Shown: one piece after another, positions 31,658 to 41,153 of the stretch | Layout: each line of letters begins with the position of its first letter | How positions within the stretch are numbered: the first letter of the stretch is position 1 | Source: Sphingomonas sp. Leaf21 | GTDB lineage: Bacteria > Pseudomonadota > Alphaproteobacteria > Sphingomonadales > Sphingomonadaceae | Direction: 5' to 3' | DNA: 64,000 nucleotides | Assembly: GCF_916858675.1 (NCBI RefSeq) | Contig: NZ_CAKASM010000002.1 | Location: 227,171 to 291,170, forward strand | Notes under the pieces: generated by a model | Seen by the model: only the letters and a program-made list of their open reading frames with translations | Databases searched by the model: none | Told to the model about the DNA's origin: nothing | Position numbers and translations under genes: made by a program

Positions 31658-33973
31658 TCAGCGATACTTGCCGCTGAACGAGATGCCGATGATGCGCGGC
31701 TCGTTGAACACGGCCGCCATGTAGTTCTCGATCACACCCTTCAGGTTCTTCTCGTTGGTGATGTTGCGCGCGAAGAGCGACAGGCTCCAGTCGTCGCCCG
31801 GCGCGGAATAGCCGATGCTCAGGCCACCCTCGAAATTACCGTTCGAATAGAACTCCTTGGTCCGGTACAGGACAAAGTTCGTATAGCCCTGGATATTCCA
31901 GTCGGTGGAGATGAACGCCTTGCCCTGGTTGGCGAGCGGGATGTCGTACTTGGCCGCGACGTTGACGTTGTATTCCGGCGCGTTGGGCAGCGGGTTGCCG
32001 TCGATCTGCGCGAAATAGGCGTTGGCGCCGAACACTGTGCGGGTGACGAACGGGTCGAGCACGGTGCACACCTGCACCCCGTTCAGGCCGCAGGTCTGCG
32101 CGAAGACGCGCTTGTCGCGGATCTCCGAGTGGAGCAGGCTGACGCCCGCCGAGAAGGCCAGGTTGCGCACCGGCAGCCACTGCGCGTCGGCTTCCAGGCC
32201 ATAGGCGATCGCCTTGTCGGCGTTGAACAGTACGCCGTTGCCGTCCGAGTCGTTGCCGTTCAGCTGGATGCCCTTGACCCGATAGGCGAAGGCGGCGGCG
32301 TTCAGGCGCAGCGTGTTGTCGAACAGCTTCGACTTGAAGCCGGTCTCGAACGACAGGTTGGTCTCCGAATTCGCCGTGGTGAAGTCCGAGTTGAACACCG
32401 CCGACCGGCCCTGAATGGTGGGCCCGCGGAAGCCGCGCGCGGCGCGGACATAGACGTTCAGGTTCGGGTTGACCTCATAGAGCGCCGACAGGTCCCAGCT
32501 CGGCTGGGTGTCCGACAGGCGCACGTCGCGGCGACCGCGATAGGTGGAAACACCGGCGGCGCTGTCGGCGGTGCGCAGCAGCTGGGTCCGCTTGGTATCC
32601 TCGCTGATGCGGCCACCGGCGGTCAGGGTCAGGCGATCGGTCGCCTGATAGCTGACCTGGCCGAACACGCCCCAGCTCGTGTTGACGTCGTGCAGGCGAA
32701 CCCAGTTATTGGGGTTCGCGCCGATCAGGAACGCGCGCTGGTAGAAGTCGGTGATGTCGCGGCTGTCGAAATAGATGCCGCCGAGCTGCCACTTGAAGGG
32801 GCCGCCGCCGGTCGAGGCGAGACGCACTTCCTGCGTCCACTGGTCGAGCCCGCGCACCTGGCCCTGGCTGAGGCCATAGCCGTTGGGCACGCCGTTCACC
32901 CGGAAGTTGGTCGCCGCGCCGCCATCGGTGTCGCCCTTGCTGAAGCCCGCCGTGGTTTCATAGGCGGTGATCGAGGTCAGCTCGGCCGGACCCATGTCCC
33001 AGGCTGCGCGCAGCGAGGCGCCCTGCGTGTCATAGGATTGCGGATTGTCGCGGCCCTCGTCCAGCGCGACCTGATCGCGCGGTTCGGCGGACACGTCGTT
33101 CGACCCCTTCTTGAGCGCGCCCCGATGGAACAGCGTCGAGGTGCCGTCATACCAGCGCGCATGGCCCGCCAGGTTGAAGGACAGCGTGTCGGTCGGCGTG
33201 AGGAGCAGCTGGAGCCGCACGTCGCGCTCGGTGAAGCCGCCCATCGCGTCCTTCTTCGGCGTCAGCGTGCCGTCGGCGCTCGGGCCCGAATAGACGTTGT
33301 CGACCCAATTGTCGCGGTGCTGGACCAGCGCCGACAGACGAAAGGCCAGCACGTCGCGGATCAGCGGGCCGCCGACACCGGCGTCCATGTTGATCGTGTT
33401 GTAGCTGCCGATCGAGGCGGTCGCGCGGCTCTGGAACTGCTGGGTCGGCTTGATCGTGTCGAACTTGATGATGCCCGCCGTCGTGTTGCGACCGAACAGC
33501 GAGCCCTGGGGGCCGCGCAGCACCTCGACCTGGTCGACGTCGAACACCGGGTTCGACTTGAGCACGACATGCTCGAGCACGACATCGTCCTGGATGATCG
33601 ACACCGGCTGCGACGCGCCGAGGTAGAAGTCGATATTGCCCAGGCCACGAATGTAGAAGCGCGGGAAGATGCGGCCGGTGGTGGTTTCCGCATACAGGCC
33701 GGGCACGCGACCCGACAGCGCCAGAATGTCCTCGCCGCTCTGCTGGAAGGTACGCAGGTCCGTACCGCTGACCACGCCGACCGAGACCGGCACGCGGTTC
33801 AGGTTCTCCGAGCGACGCTCGGCGGTGACGGTGATCTCGCCCAGGCCCTGTTCGGGGCCGTTGTCGGCCGGGGTGACAGCACCCTGATCGGCGACCTGTG
33901 CGATGGCCGGTGCGGCCGCGAGCGTTCCCCACGCAGCGCCCAGCAGCGCCGCGGTCTTGATAACCGACTTCAT
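31658..33973 (-). CDS. TonB-dependent outer-membrane receptor, 771 aa
   Basis: The protein is a gated 22-strand outer-membrane transporter powered by TonB. A signal peptide ends in APAIAQ, and the TonB-box region lies at GLGEITVTAERRSENL. The plug carries QVEVLRGPQGSLFGRNTTAG and FYIRGLGNIDFYLG, and the chain ends with a C-terminal beta signal (GISFSGKYR). The ligand is not evident. Similar receptors carry iron chelates, vitamins, sugars or organic phosphorus compounds. It sits between phosphate-acquisition genes and has a weak Pho-box-like site 85 bp upstream, so a phosphorus-containing ligand is a reasonable guess. The start at 33973 is preceded by GGGGA and begins the signal peptide; the longer open frame is rejected. 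Confidence 0.92.
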   Translation of the reverse strand: MKSVIKTAALLGAAWGTLAAAPAIAQVADQGAVTPADNGPEQGLGEITVTAERRSENLNRVPVSVGVVSGTDLRTFQQSGEDILALSGRVPGLYAETTTGRIFPRFYIRGLGNIDFYLGASQPVSIIQDDVVLEHVVLKSNPVFDVDQVEVLRGPQGSLFGRNTTAGIIKFDTIKPTQQFQSRATASIGSYNTINMDAGVGGPLIRDVLAFRLSALVQHRDNWVDNVYSGPSADGTLTPKKDAMGGFTERDVRLQLLLTPTDTLSFNLAGHARWYDGTSTLFHRGALKKGSNDVSAEPRDQVALDEGRDNPQSYDTQGASLRAAWDMGPAELTSITAYETTAGFSKGDTDGGAATNFRVNGVPNGYGLSQGQVRGLDQWTQEVRLASTGGGPFKWQLGGIYFDSRDITDFYQRAFLIGANPNNWVRLHDVNTSWGVFGQVSYQATDRLTLTAGGRISEDTKRTQLLRTADSAAGVSTYRGRRDVRLSDTQPSWDLSALYEVNPNLNVYVRAARGFRGPTIQGRSAVFNSDFTTANSETNLSFETGFKSKLFDNTLRLNAAAFAYRVKGIQLNGNDSDGNGVLFNADKAIAYGLEADAQWLPVRNLAFSAGVSLLHSEIRDKRVFAQTCGLNGVQVCTVLDPFVTRTVFGANAYFAQIDGNPLPNAPEYNVNVAAKYDIPLANQGKAFISTDWNIQGYTNFVLYRTKEFYSNGNFEGGLSIGYSAPGDDWSLSLFARNITNEKNLKGVIENYMAAVFNEPRIIGISFSGKYR

Positions 33974-34054
33974 AATGTTCCCCAGCTCCGGCGGACGGTA
34001 CGTGCCGTCCAGCGATTTGATTCTCCCGGTGAAACGAGCCGGTAGGGGCGCATT

Positions 34055-34072
34055 ATGGCGCTTGCGTGACAG
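34055..34072 (-). promoter_or_regulatory. Weak Pho-box-like site before the TonB receptor
   Basis: Read leftward, CTGTCAC-GCAA-GCGCCAT has one perfect half-site and one that matches at four of seven positions, with correct 4-bp spacing. It lies about 85 bp before the receptor start. Confidence 0.3.
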
Positions 34073-34300
34073 AGGTGATGCACCAAAGGCACAATGTCGC
34101 CGGAAAACTTCCCTATTGGGCAAGCGATCCTCGTATCGCCCAGGACGGGTGGGATTGCAGCTTGCCGATACTGACGAGTCCGATCGCGGTCGTTGGCTAA
34201 GCGGAATGAAAATCATCCTTTCTCATGCGATCGGTCGTCACGACCCGGTCCATTGGCGGCGTCGATTGTCTGCCGGATTGCCTGTCCCGCCGTGACGATG

Positions 34301-34318
34301 CTGTCACATTGGTGTAAC
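34301..34318 (+). promoter_or_regulatory. Pho box upstream of the DUF47-PiT operon
   Basis: CTGTCAC-ATTG-GTGTAAC follows the 7-4-7 PhoB layout with six and five matches to consensus. It lies about 160 bp before the DUF47 gene. The 505-bp gap between the divergent units (33974-34478) holds the two Pho sites and no gene. Confidence 0.65.
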
Positions 34319-34478
34319 AGGGTTTTGCTTGACGTGGGGACCGTGGCTGGTCAGGGGGGCGACGTTCGTGCAATCCTCGGTTCATGGCCTTTTGGTGGTC
34401 CGGCGTTTCGCCGTGGCCCGATCGGCCATGCGCCAAAGGCGCGCGGCATAACAGATCACTATCGGGGTTTACCGACTG

Positions 34479-35123
34479 ATGTTCGCCTGGTTCCAACGCC
34501 TCCTGCCGAAGACGGGAAATTTCTTCGAGCTGTTCGAGGCGCAAGCCGCCACCATCCTGGCGGGGGCGGAAGCCACCGTTCGGCTGTTCGATACGCAGGG
34601 CGACACCGCCAACGAGATCGCGGTGGTCTCGGCGCGCGAGCATGACGCCGACGAGATCACGCGCCAGGTGCTGATCGCGGTGCGCTCGACCTTCCTGACG
34701 CCGTTCGACCGCGCCGCGATCACCTCGCTGATCGGTTCGCTGGACGACACGATCGACGAGATGCACGCGGCCGCCACAGCGATCGGCCTGTACCGGCTGA
34801 CCCGCTTCGCGCCCGAAATGCGCGAGATGGCGGCGGTCGCGGTCGAGGCCGCCAAGCTGACCGTCGAGGCGATGCCGCTGATGCGCGACGTCGCCCGCAA
34901 CGGCGACCGGCTCCACGCGCTGACCGAGGAACTGGTCCGGCTGGAGGGCCGCGCCGACGACATCCACGCCGCGGGCCTGAAGCGCACGCTGGAGGAATGC
35001 GGCGAGCGCGACACGATGCGCTTCGTCATCGAGCGCGAGGTCTACAAGCATCTGGAGCGCATCCTCGACGCGTTCGAGGACGTCGCCGACGAGATCGACG
35101 GCATCGTCATCGATCACGCCTGA
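34479..35123 (+). CDS. DUF47-family PhoU-like regulator of phosphate transport
   Basis: The 214-aa all-helical protein is of the PhoU-like DUF47 type that is nearly always encoded next to PiT transporters. It starts FAWFQRLLPKTGNFFELFE. Metal-binding acidic clusters typical of PhoU folds are seen in REHDADEIT, SLDDTIDEMHAAA and EDVADEIDGIV. It probably controls the activity of the transporter encoded 11 bp downstream. The exact mechanism is not known for the family. A Pho box lies upstream. Confidence 0.92.
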   Translation: MFAWFQRLLPKTGNFFELFEAQAATILAGAEATVRLFDTQGDTANEIAVVSAREHDADEITRQVLIAVRSTFLTPFDRAAITSLIGSLDDTIDEMHAAATAIGLYRLTRFAPEMREMAAVAVEAAKLTVEAMPLMRDVARNGDRLHALTEELVRLEGRADDIHAAGLKRTLEECGERDTMRFVIEREVYKHLERILDAFEDVADEIDGIVIDHA

Positions 35124-35134
35124 GGCGCGGGGTC

Positions 35135-36151
35135 ATGCACGAACTCGCCTTTCCGCTTCTGGTCGGCCTGATCCTGGTCGCACTGGCCTTCGATTATCTC
35201 AACGGCCTGCACGACGCGGCCAATTCGATCGCGACGGTCGTCGCGACCCGGCTGTTGTCGCCGGTCGCGGCGGTGGCCTTCGCGGCCTTCTTCAACTTCG
35301 CCGCCTATTTCCTGACCGTCGCCTTCCCCAGCCTCCACGCGGTCGCCGAGACGATCGGCAAGGGCCTGATCGACCAGAGCATCGTCACGCCGGCCGTCAT
35401 CTTCGGCGCGCTGGGCGGGGCGATGGCGTGGAACGTCATCACCTGGCTTCGCGGCATCCCCTCTTCGTCCAGCCATGCGCTGGTCGGCGGGCTGGTCGGT
35501 GCGGGCGTCGCCCATGCGGGCATGGACGCGGTGAAGTGGGCGGGGCTCAACAAGACGCTGCTCGCCATCGTGCTGTCACCGATGCTGGGCATGGCGCTCG
35601 CCATGCTGGTCATGCTGATCAGCAGCTGGGCGCTGCGCAAGTCGAGCGCGGGGCAGGCGGAGCGCAGCTTCCGCGCGATGCACCTCGTCTCCTCGGCGGC
35701 CTATTCGCTCAGCCACGGCCTCAACGATGCGCAGAAGACGATGGGGATCATCACCGTCCTGCTCTATTCGACCGGCCGCCTGACGGGGCCGTTCGAGGTG
35801 CCGCACTGGGTCGCCATCTCCTGCTACATCGCGATCGCGCTGGGCACGATGACCGGCGGCTGGCGGATCATCGAGACGATGGGCACGCGCATCACCAAGC
35901 TGTCGCAGCATCAGGGGTTCAGCGCCTCGACCGCCGGGTCGATCGTGATCTTCCTGGCCTCGGCGCTGGGGATTCCGGTGTCGACCACGCACACGATCAC
36001 CGGATCGATCATCGGCGCGGGCGTCGCGCGGCGCGCCACGGCGGTACGCTGGGGCGTCGCGGGCAATGTGGTGATCGCCTGGATCATCACCATCCCCGCC
36101 TCCGCCGTGATGGGCGCGGGGTTCTACATGCTGACCCGGCTGTTCTCATAA
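35135..36151 (+). CDS. PiT-family low-affinity inorganic phosphate transporter
   Basis: The 338-aa inner-membrane protein imports phosphate, or metal-phosphate, with cations. Both halves carry the inverted-repeat PiT signatures: DYLNGLHDAANSIATVVATR and GIPSSSSHALVGG in the N-terminal half, and SLSHGLNDAQKTMGI and GIPVSTTHTITGSI in the C-terminal half. About ten membrane helices are present. The start MHELAF at 35135 lies 11 bp after the DUF47 stop. Expression is probably phosphate-responsive through the upstream Pho box, which is unusual for PiT but common when paired with DUF47. Confidence 0.95.
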   Translation: MHELAFPLLVGLILVALAFDYLNGLHDAANSIATVVATRLLSPVAAVAFAAFFNFAAYFLTVAFPSLHAVAETIGKGLIDQSIVTPAVIFGALGGAMAWNVITWLRGIPSSSSHALVGGLVGAGVAHAGMDAVKWAGLNKTLLAIVLSPMLGMALAMLVMLISSWALRKSSAGQAERSFRAMHLVSSAAYSLSHGLNDAQKTMGIITVLLYSTGRLTGPFEVPHWVAISCYIAIALGTMTGGWRIIETMGTRITKLSQHQGFSASTAGSIVIFLASALGIPVSTTHTITGSIIGAGVARRATAVRWGVAGNVVIAWIITIPASAVMGAGFYMLTRLFS

Positions 36152-36255
36152 GGGGGGCGACAGCCGCCCCATTTTCGCATCTCCCACCGCCGTTCGGCCT
36201 GAGCGAAGTCGAAGGCCAGCGGGGGAGAATGCTCCTTCCATTCCTATGCCGTCCA

Positions 36256-36276
36256 CCCCGGCGGAGGCCGGGGTCC
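36256..36276. repeat. Type-C intergenic palindrome
   Basis: CCCCGGCGGAGGCCGGGG followed by TCC is one copy of a palindrome also found at 43152-43232 and 46909-46996. It lies in the 377-bp gap (36152-36528) after the PiT gene, which contains no gene. Confidence 0.75.
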
Positions 36277-36353
36277 AGTCGCGGTGCGCCGTCATGAAGG
36301 GGCCGTCCGCGCCTCCCACGCCCCGGCGCAGCGCACCATCGACGTGGGGATAA

Positions 36354-36459
36354 CTAGGCCGGATCGACATTCAGCTTATTCTTCCCTCTCCCCTCTCCCC
36401 TCTCCCCTCTACGAGGGGCGAGGGATGGACAGGCATAGTCGAATGTCGATCGGGCCTAG
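36354..36459. repeat. 106-bp element bounded by 19-bp inverted repeats
   Basis: CTAGGCC-GGATCGACATTC (36354-36372) and GAATGTCGATC-GGGCCTAG (36441-36459) are inverted copies with one mismatch. Inside are about four head-to-tail copies of CCCCTCT, then a complementary GAGGGGCGAGGG. It looks like a miniature palindromic mobile element, with no coding capacity. Confidence 0.65.
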
Positions 36460-36528
36460 CCCGGGCCTTCGCCGGGGTGCCTCTCTCAACCCGAACGGAC
36501 GGTGGGGGGGCTCGCCGCCTCCCCCTAA

Positions 36529-37962
36529 TCACGACCCCGTAACCGGGCCCCCGGCGGCCTGGAACAGCGCCACCGTGTCGGTCATCCGCGCCGCCTTGGC
36601 CTGGATCAGCTGCGAGCGCGCCTGTGCGTCCGTCACCGTCGCGTTGAGGAGCTGCAACGTGCCGACATCGCCCAGCGCCAGTTGTCGGCGTGCGAAGGTC
36701 AGCGCCTGGCCAGCCGCGTTGCTCGCCCGCTGCGCCGCGTCGAGCGCCTGCGCATCGGTGGTCAGCCCGGTCAGCGAATCCGCGACGTTGCCGAACGCCT
36801 GGAGCACGGCGCTGCGATACTGCGCCTTGGCCCCCTCCAGTGCCGCCTCGGCCGCCTTTTGCTGGTGGCGCAACGCATTGGCGTGGAACAGCGGCTGGGT
36901 GATGCCGCCGAGCAGCGCCCAGAAGGGATTGCCGCTCTTGAACATGTCGGCGAAATTCTGCGCCGAGCCGCCCGCGTTGGCGGATAGCTGGATGCTCGGC
37001 AGCCGTGCCGCGATGGCGGCGCCGACATCGGCGCCCGCCCCCTGCAACTGCGCGGCGGCGGCCAGGACGTCGGGACGACGATGGACGAGTTCCGACGGCA
37101 CGATGGCGGGCAGTTCGGTCGGCAGGGTCAGCTGCGCGAGGTCGGGCAAGGGCGGCAGCGCCGACCCCGCCGGACGCCCGATGAGCGTCGCGATGATCGT
37201 CCGCTGCGCCGCCTCGGCCCGGATCAGCGGGGGGAGGGCCCCCTCGGCGGTGGCCAGCGCGGCCTGCTGGGTCGAGACGTCGGACGCGCCGACCGCGCCG
37301 AGCCTCTGACGCTGTTGCAGCGCGTTCAGGATGTCGCGGTTCACCTGGACGGCGGTCTGCGCGGCGGCGACCTGATCGGCCAGGCTCGCCCGCTCGATCA
37401 GCGCGGTGACCAGGTTCGCCGCCACCGTCATGCGCGCGGCGTCGAGTTGGTGCCGCTGAACCTCGGCACGCGCGACGGCGGAGCGGACCTGGGCCCGGTT
37501 GCCGCCGAACGCGTCGACGTCATAGGAGACGCTGACCTGCGCGGTGTGCAGCGTGTAGAGCTGCTGGTTCTGGTCGGCGACCGCCGGGGACAGCGCGTTG
37601 GATACGCGGGTCCGCTGCACGTTGTAATTGAGCCCGCCCTGCGGAAACAGCAGCGAGCCGCGCGTCGCGCGCGCCTGTTCCTGCGCCTGGCGCAACGAAG
37701 CTTCCGCGACGGCGACATCGTTGTTGTGGGCCAGCGCCTCGGCGACCAGCGCGTCGAGCTGGGCGTTGCCGAAGGCGTGCCACCATTCGGGGGCGATGTT
37801 GGCCGACACTGTCTGGGCAGGACCGGCGGCCGGGGCGATCACCGGTGCCGGGGCGAGCGGCGGCAGGCTGGTATGCGCATCCAGATCATGCGGGCCGACC
37901 GCACACCCGGAAATGCCCACGGAAACACATGCCAGCAGCGGCAGGGTCAGGAAACGCTTCAT
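36529..37962 (-). CDS. RND efflux outer-membrane factor (OprM/NodT lipoprotein)
   Basis: The 477-aa protein is the trimeric outer-membrane channel of the tripartite pump. The lipobox GISGC at residues 18-22 predicts a lipid-anchored mature protein. The tandem outer-membrane efflux repeats start at WWHAFGNAQLDALVAEALA and at LVHRRPDVLAAAAQL, as in the NodT family. It overlaps the end of the pump gene by four bases (ATGA), so translation is coupled. It is the last gene of the adaptor-pump-channel operon. Confidence 0.93.
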   Translation of the reverse strand: MKRFLTLPLLACVSVGISGCAVGPHDLDAHTSLPPLAPAPVIAPAAGPAQTVSANIAPEWWHAFGNAQLDALVAEALAHNNDVAVAEASLRQAQEQARATRGSLLFPQGGLNYNVQRTRVSNALSPAVADQNQQLYTLHTAQVSVSYDVDAFGGNRAQVRSAVARAEVQRHQLDAARMTVAANLVTALIERASLADQVAAAQTAVQVNRDILNALQQRQRLGAVGASDVSTQQAALATAEGALPPLIRAEAAQRTIIATLIGRPAGSALPPLPDLAQLTLPTELPAIVPSELVHRRPDVLAAAAQLQGAGADVGAAIAARLPSIQLSANAGGSAQNFADMFKSGNPFWALLGGITQPLFHANALRHQQKAAEAALEGAKAQYRSAVLQAFGNVADSLTGLTTDAQALDAAQRASNAAGQALTFARRQLALGDVGTLQLLNATVTDAQARSQLIQAKAARMTDTVALFQAAGGPVTGS

Positions 37963-40900
37963 GCCGTAACCCCAGAGTCGGAGATGGTGGTGTCGTCCTG
38001 GTCGTCGACCATCGGATCATGCTTCTTCTTGCGCTGCGACAGCGGCAGGCGGGTCGAATAGCGACTGATCAGCACCGGCAGGACCAGCAGGATCAGCACC
38101 GGGGCCAGCGTCATGCCGCCGACCACGACCAGCGCCAGCGGCTTCTGCACCTGGCTGCCGATACCGTGCGAGAGCGCGGCGGGCAGCAGGCCGATGGCAG
38201 CGACCAGACAGGTCATGACCACCGGGCGCAGGCTGTTCTTGACGGTGGTGGCCAGCGCATTCTCACGCGGGGCGCCTTCGTCGATCGCGTTGTTGAAGGT
38301 CGTGACGACCAGGATGCCGTCCATCACCGCGATGCCGAACAGCGCCACGAAGCCGATCGCCGCCGAGATGCTGAACGCCGTGCCGGTCAGCGCCAGCGCC
38401 AGCACGCCACCCACGATCGCCATCGGAATCGCGGAGAAGGCGAGCAGGCTGTCCCGGAGCGAACCGAAATTGGCGTAGAGCAGCAGCAGGATGAGCACGA
38501 GGCTGATCGGAACCACGATCTCCAGCCGGGCGATCGCGTTCTTCAGGTTGTCCAGCTCGCCCGCCCATTCCAGGTGATAGCCCGGTGGCAGGTGGACATT
38601 CTGGTTGATCCGCGCGCGCGCCTCCTCGACCGCGCCGCCCAGGTCGCGGCCGCGCACCGAGAATTTGATCGGCACGTAACGCTCCTGATGCTCGCGATAG
38701 ATGAACGAGGCACCACTGGTCAGCTTGACGTTGGCGACCTCGGACAGCGGCACCTGGATCGTGCCGTTGCCATCGGGCGAGGGCGCGCCGATCGTGATGG
38801 CGCGGACCGACTCCAGCGAGTCCCGCTGGGCGGGCTGCAACCGCACGATGATCGGGAAGTGGCGGTCGGTGCCGGGCTCGTAGAGATCGGCGGTCGACTG
38901 GCCACCGATGGCGGCGGCGACGGTCTGGTTGATGTCGTCGGGCGTCAGGCCATAGCGGGCGGCCTTGGCGCGATCGACGTCGATCCGCACGGTCGGTTGA
39001 CCCAGGATCTCGAACACGCCGAGATCCTCGATACCCTTCACCTTGGCCATCTGCGCCTTGATCTGGTTGGCCAGCTTTTCGAGTGTCACCAGGTCGGGGC
39101 CGAACAGCTTGATCGAATTGGCGCCCTTCACGCCCGAGGCGGCTTCCTCGACGTTATCCTCGATGATCTGCGAGAAGGAGAAGTCGACGCCAGGATATTT
39201 CTTGGCGAGTTTGGTCGACAGTTCGTCGATCAGCTTCTCCTTGGTCATGCCGCTCGGCCATGTGTCGAACGGCTTCAACGGCACGAAGAATTCGACGTTG
39301 AAGAAGCCGGTCGCATCGGTGCCGTCGTCCGGGCGACCATGGGCGGACAGGACCGCCGTGGTCTCCGGATAGCTGGCGATGATCTTACGCACCTCGTTGG
39401 TCACCTTCTCGCCCGCCTCGAGGCTGATCGAGGAGGGGAGGGTGGCGCGGATATACATGTTGCCTTCTTCGAGGTGCGGCAGGAACTCGATGCCCAGCGA
39501 CCGCACGCCGACGACCGCCAGCACCATCATCAGCGCCGCGCCGCCGATCGTCACGATCTTGTTGCGCAGGGCAAAGGACGCGGCGGGCTCATAGACGCGA
39601 CGCAAGCGGCCGACGATGAAGGTTTCCGTCTCGGCCAGCTTGTCCGGGAGAAGCAGCGTCGAGAGCACCGGCGCGACGGTGAAGGTCGCGAGCAGGCCGC
39701 CGCTGATCGCATAGGCATAGGTCTTGGCCATCGGGCCGAAGATGTGACCCTCCACCCCGGTCAGGGTGAACAGCGGCAGGAAGCTGGCGATGATGATCGC
39801 GGCGGCGAAGAAGATGCCGCGGCTGACCTCGCTGGAGGCGCCCAGCACCGCGCCGAAGCGGCTGGCCATGGTGTAGCGACCCTGGCCGTTCTCGACGGCG
39901 GCGGAGCGTTCGACCATGTGGCGGAAGATATTCTCCACCATGATGACGCAGGCATCGACGACGAGACCGAAGTCCAGCGCACCCACCGACAACAGGTTCG
40001 CACTCTCTCCCTGCAACACCAGGATCAGGATCGCGAAGGCCAGCGCGAAGGGGATGGTCGCCGCCACGATGATCGCCGAGCGCAGATTGCCGAGGAACAG
40101 CCATTGCAGCGCGAAGATCAGGAGGATGCCGACCACCATGTTTTCCATGACGGTGTGGATGGTCAGGTTGATGAGGTCGGAACGGTCGTAGATCCGCTCC
40201 AGATGGACGCCGGGGGGCAGCACGCCGCTGTCGTTGATGTTGGCGACCTCGGCCTGCACGGCCTTGATCGTCGGCATCGACTGGGCGCCGCGCTGCATCA
40301 GGACGATGCCCTGCACGATGTCGTCGTCGTTGTTGTACCCGGCGATGCCCATGCGCGGCGCGTTGCCGACCTTGACGGTCGCCACGTCCTTGATGAGCAC
40401 GGGCGCGCCGCCCGCCTGACCGACCAGCACGTTCTGGATCGCGTCGGGCGACTGGATCAGGCCGATGCCGCGCACGATCGCGGCCTGTTCGCCGAAGTTG
40501 ATCGTCTGGCCGCCGACATTGCCGTCGCTCTTGGACAGCGCCGCCAGCACCTGTGCCACCGTCACGCCGTGCGCGTTCAGCCGGTTCTGGTCGATCACGA
40601 CGTCATAGGCGCGCAGCTTGCCGCCCCAGCCGGTCACGTCGATGACGCCCGGAATCCGCTTGAACCGGCGCTGGAGCACCCAGTCCTGCAGCGTCTTCAG
40701 GTCCATCACCGAATAGCCCTTGGGCGCGACGATGCGGTAGCGATAGACCTCACCCACCGGCGAGGTCGGCGACAGCGTCGGCTGTGCGCCACCGGCCAGC
40801 GGCGGCAGCTGCGACAGGCGGTTGATGACCTGCTGGCGCGCCTGTTCGTTGGTGTAGTCGTAGGTGAACTGGATCTTGATGTCCGACAGGCCGAACAGGC

Positions 40901-41153
40901 TGATCGCGCGGATCGCGGTCAGGTGCGGGATGCCCGCCATCTGGACCTCGATCGGGATGGTGACGTTGCGCTCCATCTCCTCGGCCGACAGGCCTTGGGT
41001 CTGGGTGATGACCTCGACCATCGGCGGGACGGGATCGGGATAGGCTTCGATGTTGAGGTTGATGAAGCCGATGACGCCAGCGACGATCATCGAGAAGAAC
41101 AGGCCGACGATCAGCAGTCGCTGACGCAGCGCGAAGTCGACGATGCGGTTCAT
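37959..41153 (-). CDS. Heavy-metal RND efflux pump (CzcA/CusA family)
   Basis: The 1064-aa inner-membrane pump exports metal cations from periplasm or cytoplasm using the proton gradient. The transmembrane proton-relay helix reads LDFGLVVDACVIMVENIFRH, the HME-RND signature with both acidic residues. PDPVPPMVEVITQTQGLSAEE near the N-terminus is also diagnostic. The three periplasmic methionines of CusA are not obvious, so a divalent cation (Co, Zn, Cd or Ni) is more likely than copper/silver, but substrate cannot be settled by eye. Its ATG overlaps the adaptor stop by one base (TAATG) and its stop overlaps the channel gene. Confidence 0.95.
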   Translation of the reverse strand: MNRIVDFALRQRLLIVGLFFSMIVAGVIGFINLNIEAYPDPVPPMVEVITQTQGLSAEEMERNVTIPIEVQMAGIPHLTAIRAISLFGLSDIKIQFTYDYTNEQARQQVINRLSQLPPLAGGAQPTLSPTSPVGEVYRYRIVAPKGYSVMDLKTLQDWVLQRRFKRIPGVIDVTGWGGKLRAYDVVIDQNRLNAHGVTVAQVLAALSKSDGNVGGQTINFGEQAAIVRGIGLIQSPDAIQNVLVGQAGGAPVLIKDVATVKVGNAPRMGIAGYNNDDDIVQGIVLMQRGAQSMPTIKAVQAEVANINDSGVLPPGVHLERIYDRSDLINLTIHTVMENMVVGILLIFALQWLFLGNLRSAIIVAATIPFALAFAILILVLQGESANLLSVGALDFGLVVDACVIMVENIFRHMVERSAAVENGQGRYTMASRFGAVLGASSEVSRGIFFAAAIIIASFLPLFTLTGVEGHIFGPMAKTYAYAISGGLLATFTVAPVLSTLLLPDKLAETETFIVGRLRRVYEPAASFALRNKIVTIGGAALMMVLAVVGVRSLGIEFLPHLEEGNMYIRATLPSSISLEAGEKVTNEVRKIIASYPETTAVLSAHGRPDDGTDATGFFNVEFFVPLKPFDTWPSGMTKEKLIDELSTKLAKKYPGVDFSFSQIIEDNVEEAASGVKGANSIKLFGPDLVTLEKLANQIKAQMAKVKGIEDLGVFEILGQPTVRIDVDRAKAARYGLTPDDINQTVAAAIGGQSTADLYEPGTDRHFPIIVRLQPAQRDSLESVRAITIGAPSPDGNGTIQVPLSEVANVKLTSGASFIYREHQERYVPIKFSVRGRDLGGAVEEARARINQNVHLPPGYHLEWAGELDNLKNAIARLEIVVPISLVLILLLLYANFGSLRDSLLAFSAIPMAIVGGVLALALTGTAFSISAAIGFVALFGIAVMDGILVVTTFNNAIDEGAPRENALATTVKNSLRPVVMTCLVAAIGLLPAALSHGIGSQVQKPLALVVVGGMTLAPVLILLVLPVLISRYSTRLPLSQRKKKHDPMVDDQDDTTISDSGVTA

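Noticed and set aside
36385..36415. CCCCTCT tandem repeat considered as a CRISPR or phase-variable tract
   Set aside because: Units are 7 bp without spacers, and no gene reads through or starts at it.
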